From assembly GCF_002091715.1 (NCBI RefSeq), contig NZ_BDAG01000012.1, positions 79,544-143,543 on the forward strand: a DNA stretch of 64,000 bases, written 5' to 3'. The DNA is from Pseudomonas migulae NBRC 103157. Lineage in GTDB: Bacteria; Pseudomonadota; Gammaproteobacteria; Pseudomonadales; Pseudomonadaceae. Shown here piece after piece: positions 26,146-34,427 of the stretch (the stretch's first letter is position 1; each line of letters begins with the position of its first letter). Under the pieces are notes generated by a model. The model was not told where the DNA came from. It did not search any database and worked only from the letters and a program-made list of their open reading frames with translations. The position numbers were made by a program, and so were the translations under genes.

Positions 26146-27228
26146 TTATTCGTAGCTTTTGAGGGCCGAGCACGCGCCACATTTGGCGCAACCGGCGTTG
26201 ATCTGATCGGAGTGAAGACCGTGGCGACGCAGGCTCGCACCGATCTGCGGATACAAACGGGCCATCATCGCGCTGTCGGGTTTCGGGTGATGGGCCAACG
26301 GCGTGCCGTCGATGGGCACGAACGGCACCACGAACGGGTAAACCCCCAGCGCGCATAAACGCTCGCTCATTTCACTGATCGCGGCTTCGCTGTCGCCCAG
26401 CCCGGCGAGAATGTAAGTGCTGACTTGGCCGCGACCGAACACTTCGACTGCGGCGCTAAAAGCGTCGAAATACCGGCTCAGCGGCACTTCGGCCTTGCCC
26501 GGCATGATCCGTTGGCGCACTTCATCGGTGACCGCTTCCAGGTGCATGCCCAGCGACACCACGCCGCTGTTGGCCAGACGCTGGAACCAGCGATCATCGT
26601 CCGGCGGCTCGCATTGCGCCTGAATCGGCAGCTCCACCGCTGCAGTCACCGCCGCGGCGGATTCACATAAGATGGCCGCGCCTCGGTCCAGGGTTTGCGG
26701 CGTGCCGGTGGTCATCACCATGTGCTTAACGCCATCGAGTTCCACCGCCGCTTTTGCCACTTCAGCCAGTTGCTGCGGACGTTTGCGGGCGATGGTTTTA
26801 CCCGCCGCCAGCGACTGGCCGATCGCACAGAACTGGCATGAACTGCCGCGATCGTTGAAACGAATGCAGTGCTGCAACACCGTGGTCGCGAGGACATCGC
26901 TGCTGTGCAGTGTGGCGATTTTCCAATAGGGAATGCCGTCGGCAGTGCTCAAACCATAGAACTTCGGCACGCCTGGCATCTGCACTTGACCGACCTGCAA
27001 GCCTTCGCGAAAGATCAGCGCCTGGCTGCCATCGGCGCTGGGTTGCGCTTGATAGGGTGAATCCTGCGAGGCCTGATTGAGGATCGGCACCATCATGGTC
27101 CGGCTGCCAAAACTCAGCGCCTTGTGATCCGACGGTCCTGCGCCACCTTGCCGGGACAGGCCGTTCTGCGCAGCCGGCCAACGCACGCCATGGCATTGCA
27201 GTTCAGCGAGCAATTCATTGGTTTGCAT
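26146..27228 (-). CDS. nitD: Nit1C radical SAM protein (MSMEG_0568 family)
   Basis: 360 residues from ATG at 27228 (AGGAGT upstream). The cluster-binding region is [17 protein letters not shown], giving Cys spacing C-x9-C-x2-C instead of the canonical C-x3-C-x2-C, as in BioB/HydE-like or other unusual radical SAM enzymes. A second Cys group CAKCGAC near the C-terminus could hold an auxiliary Fe-S cluster. [11 protein letters not shown] and [18 protein letters not shown] follow the radical SAM barrel pattern. Its start overlaps the nitrilase stop by 14 bp. The reaction is unknown. Confidence 0.86.
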   Translation of the reverse strand: MQTNELLAELQCHGVRWPAAQNGLSRQGGAGPSDHKALSFGSRTMMVPILNQASQDSPYQAQPSADGSQALIFREGLQVGQVQMPGVPKFYGLSTADGIPYWKIATLHSSDVLATTVLQHCIRFNDRGSSCQFCAIGQSLAAGKTIARKRPQQLAEVAKAAVELDGVKHMVMTTGTPQTLDRGAAILCESAAAVTAAVELPIQAQCEPPDDDRWFQRLANSGVVSLGMHLEAVTDEVRQRIMPGKAEVPLSRYFDAFSAAVEVFGRGQVSTYILAGLGDSEAAISEMSERLCALGVYPFVVPFVPIDGTPLAHHPKPDSAMMARLYPQIGASLRRHGLHSDQINAGCAKCGACSALKSYE

Positions 27229-28192
27229 GATCGGACTCCTCGTCGGCAACCGATGCAAAGTGGCCGCTGCGCTCATGGACATGCGCCGTGGGCGTGCGGT
27301 CGATCAACAGGCTGAGCAACTCCGGACGGCTGTAGTGCCCGACCGAATCCATCATGCGTTTGCGCTTGTCGATCAGTGCCAGATCGAGGTCGGCAATCAC
27401 CACGCCTTCGCCGGAACGCAGCGGTTCTCCGAGCAATTTGCCTTCGGGAGAGACGATGGCGGTGAAGCAGCCACCCGAGATCGGGCCGGGGCCGCAACCG
27501 GTGTCCTGCATGATCTGGCCCTGCTGATCGGCATCCAGCCATGCGGTGGCGTTGACCACGAAACAACCGGATTCCAGGGCGTGATGGCGGATGGTGACTT
27601 CGATTTGCTCGGCAAAAATATCGCCCACCAAGGAGCCGGGAAACATCGCAGCGTGGATCTGCTCGCCGTCCGCCATCAAGGCGTAACGGGCCAGCGGGTT
27701 GTAATGCTCCCAGCAGGCCAGCGAGCCGATGCGCCCCACGGCACTGTCGATCGCGCGCAGTCCCGAACCATCGCCCTGACCCCAGACCATGCGTTCATGG
27801 TAGGTCGGGGTGATCTTGCGTCGGTGCTGAATCAGGCTGCCATCGGCATCGAAGAGTAATTGCGCGTTGTAGATCGTTCCGCCATCGCGTTCATTGACCC
27901 CGATGGACACGACCATTCCCGCTTGTTTACACGCCTCGCCAACTGCGAGTGTCGCGGCGGACGGCACGGTCACCGATTGATCGAGCAATTTGAGGTGTTG
28001 TGCACCCATGGCAAAGGCCGGTTGCACAAAGGAAAAATAAGGGTAGTAAGGCACCACCGTTTCCGGAAACACGGCGAACTGGACGCCTTGTCGGCCGAGG
28101 GCGATGATCTGTTGGCAGATCTTGTCCACGGTGCCTTCGCGGCTGTAAAGCACCGGGCTGATCTGTACGGCAGCTGCGCGAATGATGGCCAT
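27215..28192 (-). CDS. nitC: Nitrilase, Nit6803/Nit1C family
   Basis: 325 residues from ATG at 28192. The nitrilase triad is present: Glu in [15 protein letters not shown], Lys in [18 protein letters not shown] and Cys in [23 protein letters not shown] after the Lys is the clade signature. It hydrolyses nitriles to acid plus ammonia; the P. fluorescens homologue NitC is needed for growth on cyanide as nitrogen source. It is second in the operon, 135 bp after nitB; a REP pair lies in that gap. Confidence 0.93.
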   Translation of the reverse strand: MAIIRAAAVQISPVLYSREGTVDKICQQIIALGRQGVQFAVFPETVVPYYPYFSFVQPAFAMGAQHLKLLDQSVTVPSAATLAVGEACKQAGMVVSIGVNERDGGTIYNAQLLFDADGSLIQHRRKITPTYHERMVWGQGDGSGLRAIDSAVGRIGSLACWEHYNPLARYALMADGEQIHAAMFPGSLVGDIFAEQIEVTIRHHALESGCFVVNATAWLDADQQGQIMQDTGCGPGPISGGCFTAIVSPEGKLLGEPLRSGEGVVIADLDLALIDKRKRMMDSVGHYSRPELLSLLIDRTPTAHVHERSGHFASVADEESDHANQ

Positions 28193-28230
28193 GAGGGGTC
28201 CTGGTCTTGAGGTGATTGAAGATGCAAGCC

Positions 28231-28319
28231 TGTAGGCGCCGGCTTGCGGGCGATAGCGGCAGATCATCAACACGGATCTCACCTGACAAATCGCCATCGC
28301 CAGCAAGCCGGCTCCTACA
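28231..28319. repeat. REP pair between nitB and nitC
   Basis: TGTAGGCGCCGGCTTGCGGG and its inverted partner CAGCAAGCCGGCTCCTACA face each other about 50 bp apart. It is inside the Nit1C operon, so it may set differential mRNA stability. Confidence 0.75.
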
Positions 28320-28327
28320 CGGTGTAA

Positions 28328-28810
28328 TCAGGCCGTCCAGGTATCGATGATCATCGCGCCTTCACGACGCATCAGCAGGCGCAGGTCCATCACGTCCAGC
28401 GGGTTGATCGGGCGGATGCCTTCGATCAGGGCCTTTTCGGTCTGGCCGTACAGCGCTTGCAGGGCGAAGCGGCAGGCGTAGACCTCACCGCCCTCCTCCA
28501 TGAACTGCATCAGCTGCTTGTTTACCGCCAAATGACCGGGAAACGCCTCAGCCCCCAGGGTCGGGAAACCACGCTGTACACCCAGTTGCACACCTGGCCC
28601 GTACAGCAGAATTTTGGTTTCGAAACCTTTCCGCAACAGGCGCTTGGCCTGAAGCATGTTGACCAGGCCAATGGAGCCTTCGAAGGCGATGGTGTGGAAG
28701 GTGATCAGGACTTTCTCGCCAGGCTCGGCTTTGACGTCCTCGAAAACTTTCTCTTCGTAATTGACCAGGAAGTCGCCGTCTTTGTAATGGGGGATGTCCA
28801 CGGTTGGCAT
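28328..28810 (-). CDS. nitB: Nit1C first protein (MSMEG_0572/sll0783 family)
   Basis: 160 residues from ATG at 28810 (GGAGAG upstream; the longer frame to 28921 would cross the sigma-54 promoter). [20 protein letters not shown] and [42 protein letters not shown], and [14 protein letters not shown] match the MSMEG_0572 'nitrogen starvation response' family, DsrE-like in flavour. First gene of the Nit1C operon behind a -24/-12 promoter at 28895-28881. Function unknown. Confidence 0.86.
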   Translation of the reverse strand: MPTVDIPHYKDGDFLVNYEEKVFEDVKAEPGEKVLITFHTIAFEGSIGLVNMLQAKRLLRKGFETKILLYGPGVQLGVQRGFPTLGAEAFPGHLAVNKQLMQFMEEGGEVYACRFALQALYGQTEKALIEGIRPINPLDVMDLRLLMRREGAMIIDTWTA

Positions 28811-28880
28811 AGTGTCGCTCTCCAGTTTCTTCGTGCTTGAACGACAGCCTGTGGTTGGCTGCCGGGTTGCAGGAGATAGA

Positions 28881-28895
28881 GCGAACGCCGTGCCA
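28881..28895 (-). promoter_or_regulatory. nitBp: Sigma-54 promoter of Nit1C operon
   Basis: Minus strand TGGCACGGCGTTCGC: GG and GC with exactly ten bases between, TGGCAC perfect, TTCGC close to TTGC. The predicted start is near 28869, about 60 nt before nitB. AT-rich DNA follows immediately upstream (28896-28913). Confidence 0.8.
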
Positions 28896-29013
28896 GGAAA
28901 TAAAATTAATTTTCCGGGCAAGGTAAGTGGCTGATTCGCTTAGAGATGCTTATCTGATAAGGTTTTTATGGGCCAATCTGATGCTATCGATGAATCACGG
29001 ATTCCCGTAGAAA

Positions 29014-29050
29014 TACGAATATTCGTAGCGGCCTATCACGAGATTTCGTA
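29014..29050. promoter_or_regulatory. Activator binding palindromes upstream of Nit1C
   Basis: TACGAATATTCGTA (29014-29027) is a perfect 14-bp palindrome; a weaker copy CACGAGATTTCGTA (29037-29050) is 23 bp further on. They lie 145-180 bp upstream of the Nit1C start and directly before the activator's own ATG (29054), so they could serve both Nit1C activation and autoregulation. Confidence 0.7.
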
Positions 29051-29053
29051 GTC

Positions 29054-30961
29054 ATGACTGAAACAGACGCTCTCAGCGGTTGGGCCGACCTGGCCTATTC
29101 GTCGCGGCACATGGTGTTCGAGCACTGCGCCGAAGCCATTGCGCTGCTCAACCCGTTCAGCGATCGGTTGGGTGATCTGAACATCGCCGCCTGCGAACTC
29201 CTCGGCTATCCGCGCCAGGAGTTGCTGGAGCTGCCGGTGAGCAAGCTGTTCGGCCACCAACTGGCCGACCTGATCGTGTTCACCCAGGCCGTGATGGACA
29301 AGGGCCGCGGCTGGACCGACGAGTTGAGTTGCAACTGCAAGAGCGGCGAACGCATCGAGCTGGAAATCTCCGCCACCATTCTGCAGATCAAGGGTGAGCA
29401 ACAACTGATCCTGGTATTGCGTGAGCTAAGCCATGAGAAGTACCAGCGCGACCAAGCCCACACCGAACGCACCATGCGCGGCGGGCTGATTGAGTGGCGG
29501 AACATCCTTAATCTTTTCCAGGAAAGCGAACGCGATAACCAGCTGCTGCTCAGTTCGGTGGGCGACGGTATCTACAGCATCAACAGCGAAGGCCTGGCGA
29601 CCTTCGTCAACCCGGCAGGCGCGCGCATGCTGGGCTGGGAACCGCAGGACATGATCGGCAAGAACATCCATCGCATCCATCACCATACCCACGCCGATGG
29701 CAGCCACTACCCGGTCGATGAATGCCCGATCTATAAAGCCGTGCGCGACGGCGTGGTCCATGAGGGACGTCAGGAGGTGTTCTGGCGTCGTGACGGCAGT
29801 TCGTTTCCGGTGGAATTCACTAGTACTCCGGTGATTTCCGAGGGACGCATCGTAGGCGCGGTAGTGGTGTTCCGCGACATCACCGAGCGACGCAGCACGG
29901 AGAACCAGCTGCAAAATGCCCTGGATGAACTCAAGGTACTGAAGGAGCGCCTCGAGGAACAAAATGCTTACTTGCAGGAAGAAATCCACATCGAGCACAA
30001 CTTCCGGGAAATCGTCGGCCAGAGCGAGCCGATCAAGAAAATCATCCGGCAGATCGACGTTGTTGCCCCTACCGATGCCAGTGTGTTGATCAACGGTGAG
30101 TCGGGAACGGGCAAGGAGCTGATTGCCCGCGCCATCCACCAGGCCAGTCGCCGCAATGCCCATCCGCTAATTCGGGTCAATTGCGCGGCGATCCCTGCGG
30201 AGTTGTTCGAGAGCGAGTTTTTCGGGCACATCCGGGGCGCCTTTACCGGGGCGGTGCGTGATCGCGTCGGGCGCTTTGAGCTGGCTGACGGTGGCACGTT
30301 GTTCCTCGATGAAATCGGCGAAATCCCCTTGGAGCTGCAAAGCAAATTGCTGCGGGTGTTGCAGGAAGGTCAGTTCGAGCGGGTCGGCGAAGAACGCACG
30401 CGCAAGGTCGATGTGCGGATCATTGCCGCGACCAACCGCGACCTGCGCCAGGAAGTCGCGGCTAAACACTTTCGTGAAGACCTGTATTTTCGTCTGAACG
30501 TATTCCCGATCCAGTCCCCGCCATTGCGCGATCGATTGATGGACATCGGGGCCCTGGCCGCACACTTCCTAAAGCAGACCGGTAAGCGCCTGAACATGCC
30601 CGGGAGGCGATTGCGCAACAGCGACATCGAACGCCTGCAACGCTACTCGTGGCCGGGTAATATTCGCGAATTGCAAAACGTCATTGAGCGAGCGTTGATC
30701 ACCTCGATTGGCGCGGATCTGAACCTGGATTTGCCCGACGAACCAAAACCGAATCTTCCCCCCTCTCAGCAGCCTTCTCTTGCCACCACGATTATGACGG
30801 ACGCGCAGATTCGCGAACTCGAGCGCATCAACATGGAAGCCGCGCTGAAGGCCGCAGATGGAAAGCTGTTCGGTAAAGGCGGTGCAGCCGAATTACTTGG
30901 GCTCAAACCCACGACACTGGCTTCCAGGTTCAAACGGTTGGAAATCAAGCTGGAGGACTGA
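29054..30961 (+). CDS. nitA: Sigma-54-dependent activator with PAS domains, Nit1C regulator
   Basis: 635 residues. Two PAS-like sensor domains (about 15-130, and 165-285 with SSVGDGIYSINSEG and VVVFRDITERRS), a coiled-coil linker (LDELKVLKERLEEQNAYLQ), then the AAA+ domain (~320-550): Walker A GESGTGKE, GAFTGA loop for sigma-54 contact, Walker B GGTLFLDEIGE, arginine-finger region. The C-terminal Fis-type HTH is GGAAELLGLKPTTLASRFKR. The layout resembles NorR/FhlA and the NitA regulator of Nit1C. The PAS domains may sense a small molecule or redox state. It is divergent from Nit1C and co-directional with the LnmK-like operon. Confidence 0.92.
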   Translation: MTETDALSGWADLAYSSRHMVFEHCAEAIALLNPFSDRLGDLNIAACELLGYPRQELLELPVSKLFGHQLADLIVFTQAVMDKGRGWTDELSCNCKSGERIELEISATILQIKGEQQLILVLRELSHEKYQRDQAHTERTMRGGLIEWRNILNLFQESERDNQLLLSSVGDGIYSINSEGLATFVNPAGARMLGWEPQDMIGKNIHRIHHHTHADGSHYPVDECPIYKAVRDGVVHEGRQEVFWRRDGSSFPVEFTSTPVISEGRIVGAVVVFRDITERRSTENQLQNALDELKVLKERLEEQNAYLQEEIHIEHNFREIVGQSEPIKKIIRQIDVVAPTDASVLINGESGTGKELIARAIHQASRRNAHPLIRVNCAAIPAELFESEFFGHIRGAFTGAVRDRVGRFELADGGTLFLDEIGEIPLELQSKLLRVLQEGQFERVGEERTRKVDVRIIAATNRDLRQEVAAKHFREDLYFRLNVFPIQSPPLRDRLMDIGALAAHFLKQTGKRLNMPGRRLRNSDIERLQRYSWPGNIRELQNVIERALITSIGADLNLDLPDEPKPNLPPSQQPSLATTIMTDAQIRELERINMEAALKAADGKLFGKGGAAELLGLKPTTLASRFKRLEIKLED

Positions 30962-30998
30962 TCAGACCTGGCTGATCACGCAATCTCGTGATAGCCAC

Positions 30999-31030
30999 TA
31001 CGAAGATTCGTATTTCTACGTAAATGCGTA
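30999..31030. promoter_or_regulatory. Activator binding palindromes downstream of nitA
   Basis: TACGAAGATTCGTA (30999-31012) and weaker TACGTAAATGCGTA (31017-31030), the same motif as at 29014. They sit about 125-155 bp upstream of the predicted start of the LnmK-like operon, a normal enhancer distance. Confidence 0.7.
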
Positions 31031-31089
31031 GCTTGCGAGGATCAACAATTCCTGCACGAAAACCCACAACCCACAAAGATAACTTTTAA

Positions 31090-31102
31090 AATCAAATAGT
31101 TA
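31090..31102 (+). promoter_or_regulatory. IHF site between enhancer and sigma-54 promoter
   Basis: AATCAAATAGTTA fits WATCAA-N4-TTR at every fixed position. It lies between the palindromes and the promoter at 31130, where DNA bending would be expected. Confidence 0.55.
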
Positions 31103-31129
31103 GGACCGCATAAAAAAACCGCGACAACT

Positions 31130-31144
31130 TGGTATGTCATTCGC
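31130..31144 (+). promoter_or_regulatory. Sigma-54 promoter of LnmK-like/mutase operon
   Basis: TGGTATGTCATTCGC: GG-N10-GC spacing is exact, and the -12 half TTCGCT equals that of the Nit1C promoter. TATG instead of CACG makes the -24 half weaker. Predicted start near 31156, leader about 65 nt. Confidence 0.65.
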
Positions 31145-31220
31145 TAACAGGGATGGATAAGCCCCGTCATGTCCCGTGACGGCATCGACGCCCTGCCAGG
31201 CAAAATGATGGATATCTACC

Positions 31221-32084
31221 ATGCCGACAACCACTGCATTCATCGCCTCCCGCTCAGAAACCTACCTGGCCTCGATGCCCAACTTGGCATACACAGGATT
31301 GTCGGAAAACTGGTTGTTGAAAGAGTGCGGTCATCAACATTGGCTCGCATTGGCCCAATTACATAATCGACCTCTGCCTGATTTCGTCGATGAGCAAGGG
31401 CGCATCGCTTATGCTGCGTTCACGGCAGTAAAGCTGTGGAATCTGAAGCTGGAAACCATCATCGAAAATCGCTCGTTCCAGATCAACACCCGGATCGGAC
31501 GCGGTGGACATGCTCGGCACTACAGCGAGCATGAAGTCAGACTGGGCGATCGCATCGCCGGGCACGTGGGGCTACTGTCCACCTTCGTGAGCCGACATGT
31601 ACCGGGTGACAATCGTAGTGTCAGCAAAGCATGCCTCAGTGGCACACCAGCCCCCGTGTCCGAGCCGCCGACGGTTCTCAATGAGCTGCACGCCGACAAC
31701 CGAAGAATACGGAGCGGCGACTGGCACAGCCATCACGGGATTGACCGTCATTCAATCGAAGGGGCGCGTGTATTTGATTTCACGCCCTGCCCCGACATCG
31801 ACTTCAACGGTGCTGACCTTCTTTACTTCGCCAACTTCCAGGCCGTGGTCGAGCGCGCGGAATGGGCCCTGCTGGGATTGCGCCGCCCCGGTCACATTCG
31901 CCAGCGCGAGCTGCACTTCTACGGCAATCTCAATATCAGTGACAGCTTGCAAATAAAACTGCACACGGGGCAGCCAGGTTATAGAGATCTGCACTGGTGT
32001 GAAGTGTATCGACGCAGCGACCTTTTCAAGCTCGCGGACATCTTTACCCGAAAAATCCATCTTTCGGACTGCAGCCGACCATGA
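31221..32084 (+). CDS. LnmK/Pnap_2097-like double hot-dog protein
   Basis: 287 residues. The GLSENWLLKECGHQHW block (26-41), YAAFTAVKLWN, and the C-terminal LLYFANFQAVVERAEWALL look like the LnmK/Pnap_2097 family, double hot-dog proteins from biosynthetic clusters. LnmK itself decarboxylates methylmalonyl-CoA and loads propionyl onto an acyl carrier protein through a catalytic Tyr (Tyr62); Tyr-64 here sits at a similar position, unverified by alignment. Its stop overlaps the start of a methylmalonyl-CoA mutase gene, which strongly supports a methylmalonyl-linked role. The start has only a weak ribosome site (GGAT), but no better in-frame start exists. Identification is from memory of motifs. 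Confidence 0.6.
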   Translation: MPTTTAFIASRSETYLASMPNLAYTGLSENWLLKECGHQHWLALAQLHNRPLPDFVDEQGRIAYAAFTAVKLWNLKLETIIENRSFQINTRIGRGGHARHYSEHEVRLGDRIAGHVGLLSTFVSRHVPGDNRSVSKACLSGTPAPVSEPPTVLNELHADNRRIRSGDWHSHHGIDRHSIEGARVFDFTPCPDIDFNGADLLYFANFQAVVERAEWALLGLRRPGHIRQRELHFYGNLNISDSLQIKLHTGQPGYRDLHWCEVYRRSDLFKLADIFTRKIHLSDCSRP

Positions 32085-34138
32085 GCCATTCTCCTCTCTG
32101 GCGGCCCGAAGGCCTGCGACTCAAGCCGGTGTACCACTGCAGCGACCTCGAAGGTCTTGAGCATCTGCATAGCCTGCCAGGCAAGCCCCCCTTTGTGCGT
32201 GGCCCTTACTCGAGCATGTACCCGGAAAAGCCCTGGACAGTGCGTCAGTACACCGGATTTGCAGGTGCCGACGCCAGCAACCAGCGCCTGCGACAACGAT
32301 TAGCTGAAGGTGCGACAGGTTTATCACTGGCCTTTGATTTGCCGACACATCGTGGCTACGACTCCAGCGACCCATTGTGGCAGGCCGATGTCGGCAAGGC
32401 AGGAGTCGCCATCGACAGCGTCGAGGACATGTTGGAATTGCTCGACGGCATTGCCCTGGACCAGGTGTCGGTGTCACTGACCATGAACGGCGCAGTACTG
32501 CCCGTGCTGGCTGCGTTCATCGTTGCTGCGCAAGAATCAGGTTTCACTCCAGAGCAGCTCAGCGGCACGATTCAGAACGACATTCTCAAAGAGTTCACGG
32601 TACGCAATACGTACATTTTTGCGCCAGAACCCTCAATGCGCGTAACCATGGACGTGATCGGTTATTTGAACGAAAACGTACCGAGGTTCAACCCAATTTC
32701 GGTATCCGGTTATCATTTCCAGGAGGCCGGTGCCGATGCGGTACTGGAGCTGGCGCTGACCTTGGTCAACGCCAGGACCTATGCCGAACAGGTGCAAAAA
32801 AGCGGCCTGGATTTACACAGATTCTGTGAACGAATCAGTTTCTTTTTCGGTATCGGTAGCGACTTTTTCAGCGAAGTTGCCAAATGCCGTGCGGCTCGCA
32901 TGCTTTGGTCTGAGATCACTCGAGACCTGGGCGTGCAGAGTGAAAAAGGTCAGGCCTTGCGCATGCACTGCCAGACATCAGGCTGGTCGCTCTGTGCGCA
33001 GGATCCGCTGAACAATGTCACGCGTACCACCGTCCAGGCCATGGCCGCTGTTTTTGGCGGTACCCAGTCTCTGCACACCAATGCCTGGGACGAGGCCTTG
33101 GCGCTGCCCAGTGAGGCCTCGTCAAGGCTGGCCAGCAATACCCAGCATATCCTGCAACAGGAAACCGGGCTTTGCGATGTGGTCGATCCCTGGGCGGGTT
33201 CCTATATGATGGAATCCCTGACGGCACAAATGGCCGCACAGGTTCGCCAACGGATGGCGCAGATTGATGCTCAGGGCGGGGTGTTCCAGTCAATCGAGTC
33301 CGGCTGGATAAGCCAGACCATTCACCTCCAGGCCATGGAAACTCAAGCCCGTCTCGATTGCGGGATGCAGCGTCAAATAATCTCCAGCGCCTACGAGAAC
33401 ACCGAGAAGCAGCCTGCCCTACCCGAGAACAGTCAGGCTCTGCTCGCACGACAGTGCCGGCGTCTGATTCGTCTGCGCTTGATGCGCGATAACGCTCACG
33501 TTCAAACCCTGCTGGATTCGATCACGAAATGCGCACGCTCGGGCCGAGGCAACCTGCTGGAGAAGACCGTAGCCGCGATTAGAGCGCGAGCTACAGTCGG
33601 CGAATGCACCAAGGCACTGGAAATAGTATGGCCCCGCTTCAGACCAGATCTGAAGTTCAGCACAGGGCACTATGGCCCCTCTGTGAGTACTCACCCGAAT
33701 TGGGCTACAGCGGCAGCGCGGGTCTCGACCTTTATCAAGAATCACGGCCGTCGGCCGTCGATTATGCTGGCCAAGCTGGGTCAGGACGGGCACGACCGTG
33801 GCATTCGTTTATTGGCAGCGGCGCTGTCCGATGCCGGCTTCAGGGTGCGGCTTCTTCAGATGTTTCAAACACCCCTTCAGTTACTGCAATCGCTAGAAGT
33901 GGATCAGGTAGATTTGATTGGGGTTTCAAGTTTGGCGGGAGCGCACAACGAATTATTCACTGAACTATTGAGTCTGCTGAACGAGCGTGAACTTGAGCTA
34001 TCGGTTGTTGTGGGCGGCATCATTCCAGAAGCCGATGCACGACAATTGCAGAAACTTGGAGTCAAGGCATGCTTCGGCCCGGGGCAGGAAGTGCCTGACA
34101 TTATCGGGCATCTGATTGATCTGCTCATCTGCAAATAA
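32081..34138 (+). CDS. Methylmalonyl-CoA mutase (single-chain, B12-dependent)
   Basis: 685 residues, slightly short of the usual ~715-750. N-terminal TIM barrel with SSMYPEKPWTVRQYTGFAGA (Tyr-47 equals the substrate-pocket Tyr of methylmalonyl-type mutases, where isobutyryl-type have Phe), GTIQNDILKEFTVRNTYIF (pocket Arg) and SVSGYHFQEAGA (catalytic His). The C-terminal cobalamin domain has GQDGHDRGIRLLAAAL (the Asp-x-His-x-x-Gly base-off motif) and GVSSLAGAH. It interconverts succinyl-CoA and methylmalonyl-CoA. The ATGA overlap with the upstream gene implies coupling. No mutase chaperone (MeaB/ArgK) or epimerase is adjacent. Confidence 0.9.
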   Translation: MSHSPLWRPEGLRLKPVYHCSDLEGLEHLHSLPGKPPFVRGPYSSMYPEKPWTVRQYTGFAGADASNQRLRQRLAEGATGLSLAFDLPTHRGYDSSDPLWQADVGKAGVAIDSVEDMLELLDGIALDQVSVSLTMNGAVLPVLAAFIVAAQESGFTPEQLSGTIQNDILKEFTVRNTYIFAPEPSMRVTMDVIGYLNENVPRFNPISVSGYHFQEAGADAVLELALTLVNARTYAEQVQKSGLDLHRFCERISFFFGIGSDFFSEVAKCRAARMLWSEITRDLGVQSEKGQALRMHCQTSGWSLCAQDPLNNVTRTTVQAMAAVFGGTQSLHTNAWDEALALPSEASSRLASNTQHILQQETGLCDVVDPWAGSYMMESLTAQMAAQVRQRMAQIDAQGGVFQSIESGWISQTIHLQAMETQARLDCGMQRQIISSAYENTEKQPALPENSQALLARQCRRLIRLRLMRDNAHVQTLLDSITKCARSGRGNLLEKTVAAIRARATVGECTKALEIVWPRFRPDLKFSTGHYGPSVSTHPNWATAAARVSTFIKNHGRRPSIMLAKLGQDGHDRGIRLLAAALSDAGFRVRLLQMFQTPLQLLQSLEVDQVDLIGVSSLAGAHNELFTELLSLLNERELELSVVVGGIIPEADARQLQKLGVKACFGPGQEVPDIIGHLIDLLICK

Positions 34139-34163
34139 AACCGCCCCCATCAGGAGGCGGTTT
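34138..34163 (+). terminator. Hairpin after methylmalonyl-CoA mutase gene
   Basis: AAACCGCC (34138-34145) pairs with GGCGGTTT (34156-34163), a 10-nt loop between. Its left arm overlaps the stop codon's last base. The T-run is only three long, so termination may be weak. Confidence 0.55.
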
Positions 34164-34393
34164 GAACAAACGGGGCCCCAACCTCTGCTGGAGGCCGCTC
34201 AGACTGTTACGCGTTTTGCCGCCACTTTCGCCACCTGCACACCCTGATGGCGCGCAATGCCCAACTCGCGGGCATCGGGCTGACGTGAACCCATCGACAA
34301 CACCGACCTCTTTTGCCCCGCGTCACCTTCCCTCGAACAAACCAAACAGACCAGGGGGATCTTTGAGTACCAGTGCCTCTCATTTCATTTAGT

Positions 34394-34406
34394 GTTATGT
34401 TATTAC
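34394..34406. promoter_or_regulatory. Zur-box-like sequence before TonB receptor
   Basis: GTTATGTTATTAC resembles the GTTATANTATAAC core of Pseudomonas Zur sites, with two differences. It lies 22 bp before the proposed TTG start, where a repressor site would be expected. It is too diverged to be certain. Confidence 0.35.
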
Positions 34407-34427
34407 GTCACCAATGGAGAGATCGTT

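Noticed and set aside
31169..31366. Plus-strand open frame before the LnmK-like gene
   Set aside because: It is in another frame, overlaps the LnmK-like coding region and lacks family similarity.
34162..34392. 76-residue plus-strand open frame after the mutase gene
   Set aside because: It begins in the terminator hairpin, is Pro/Arg-rich and has no ribosome site.
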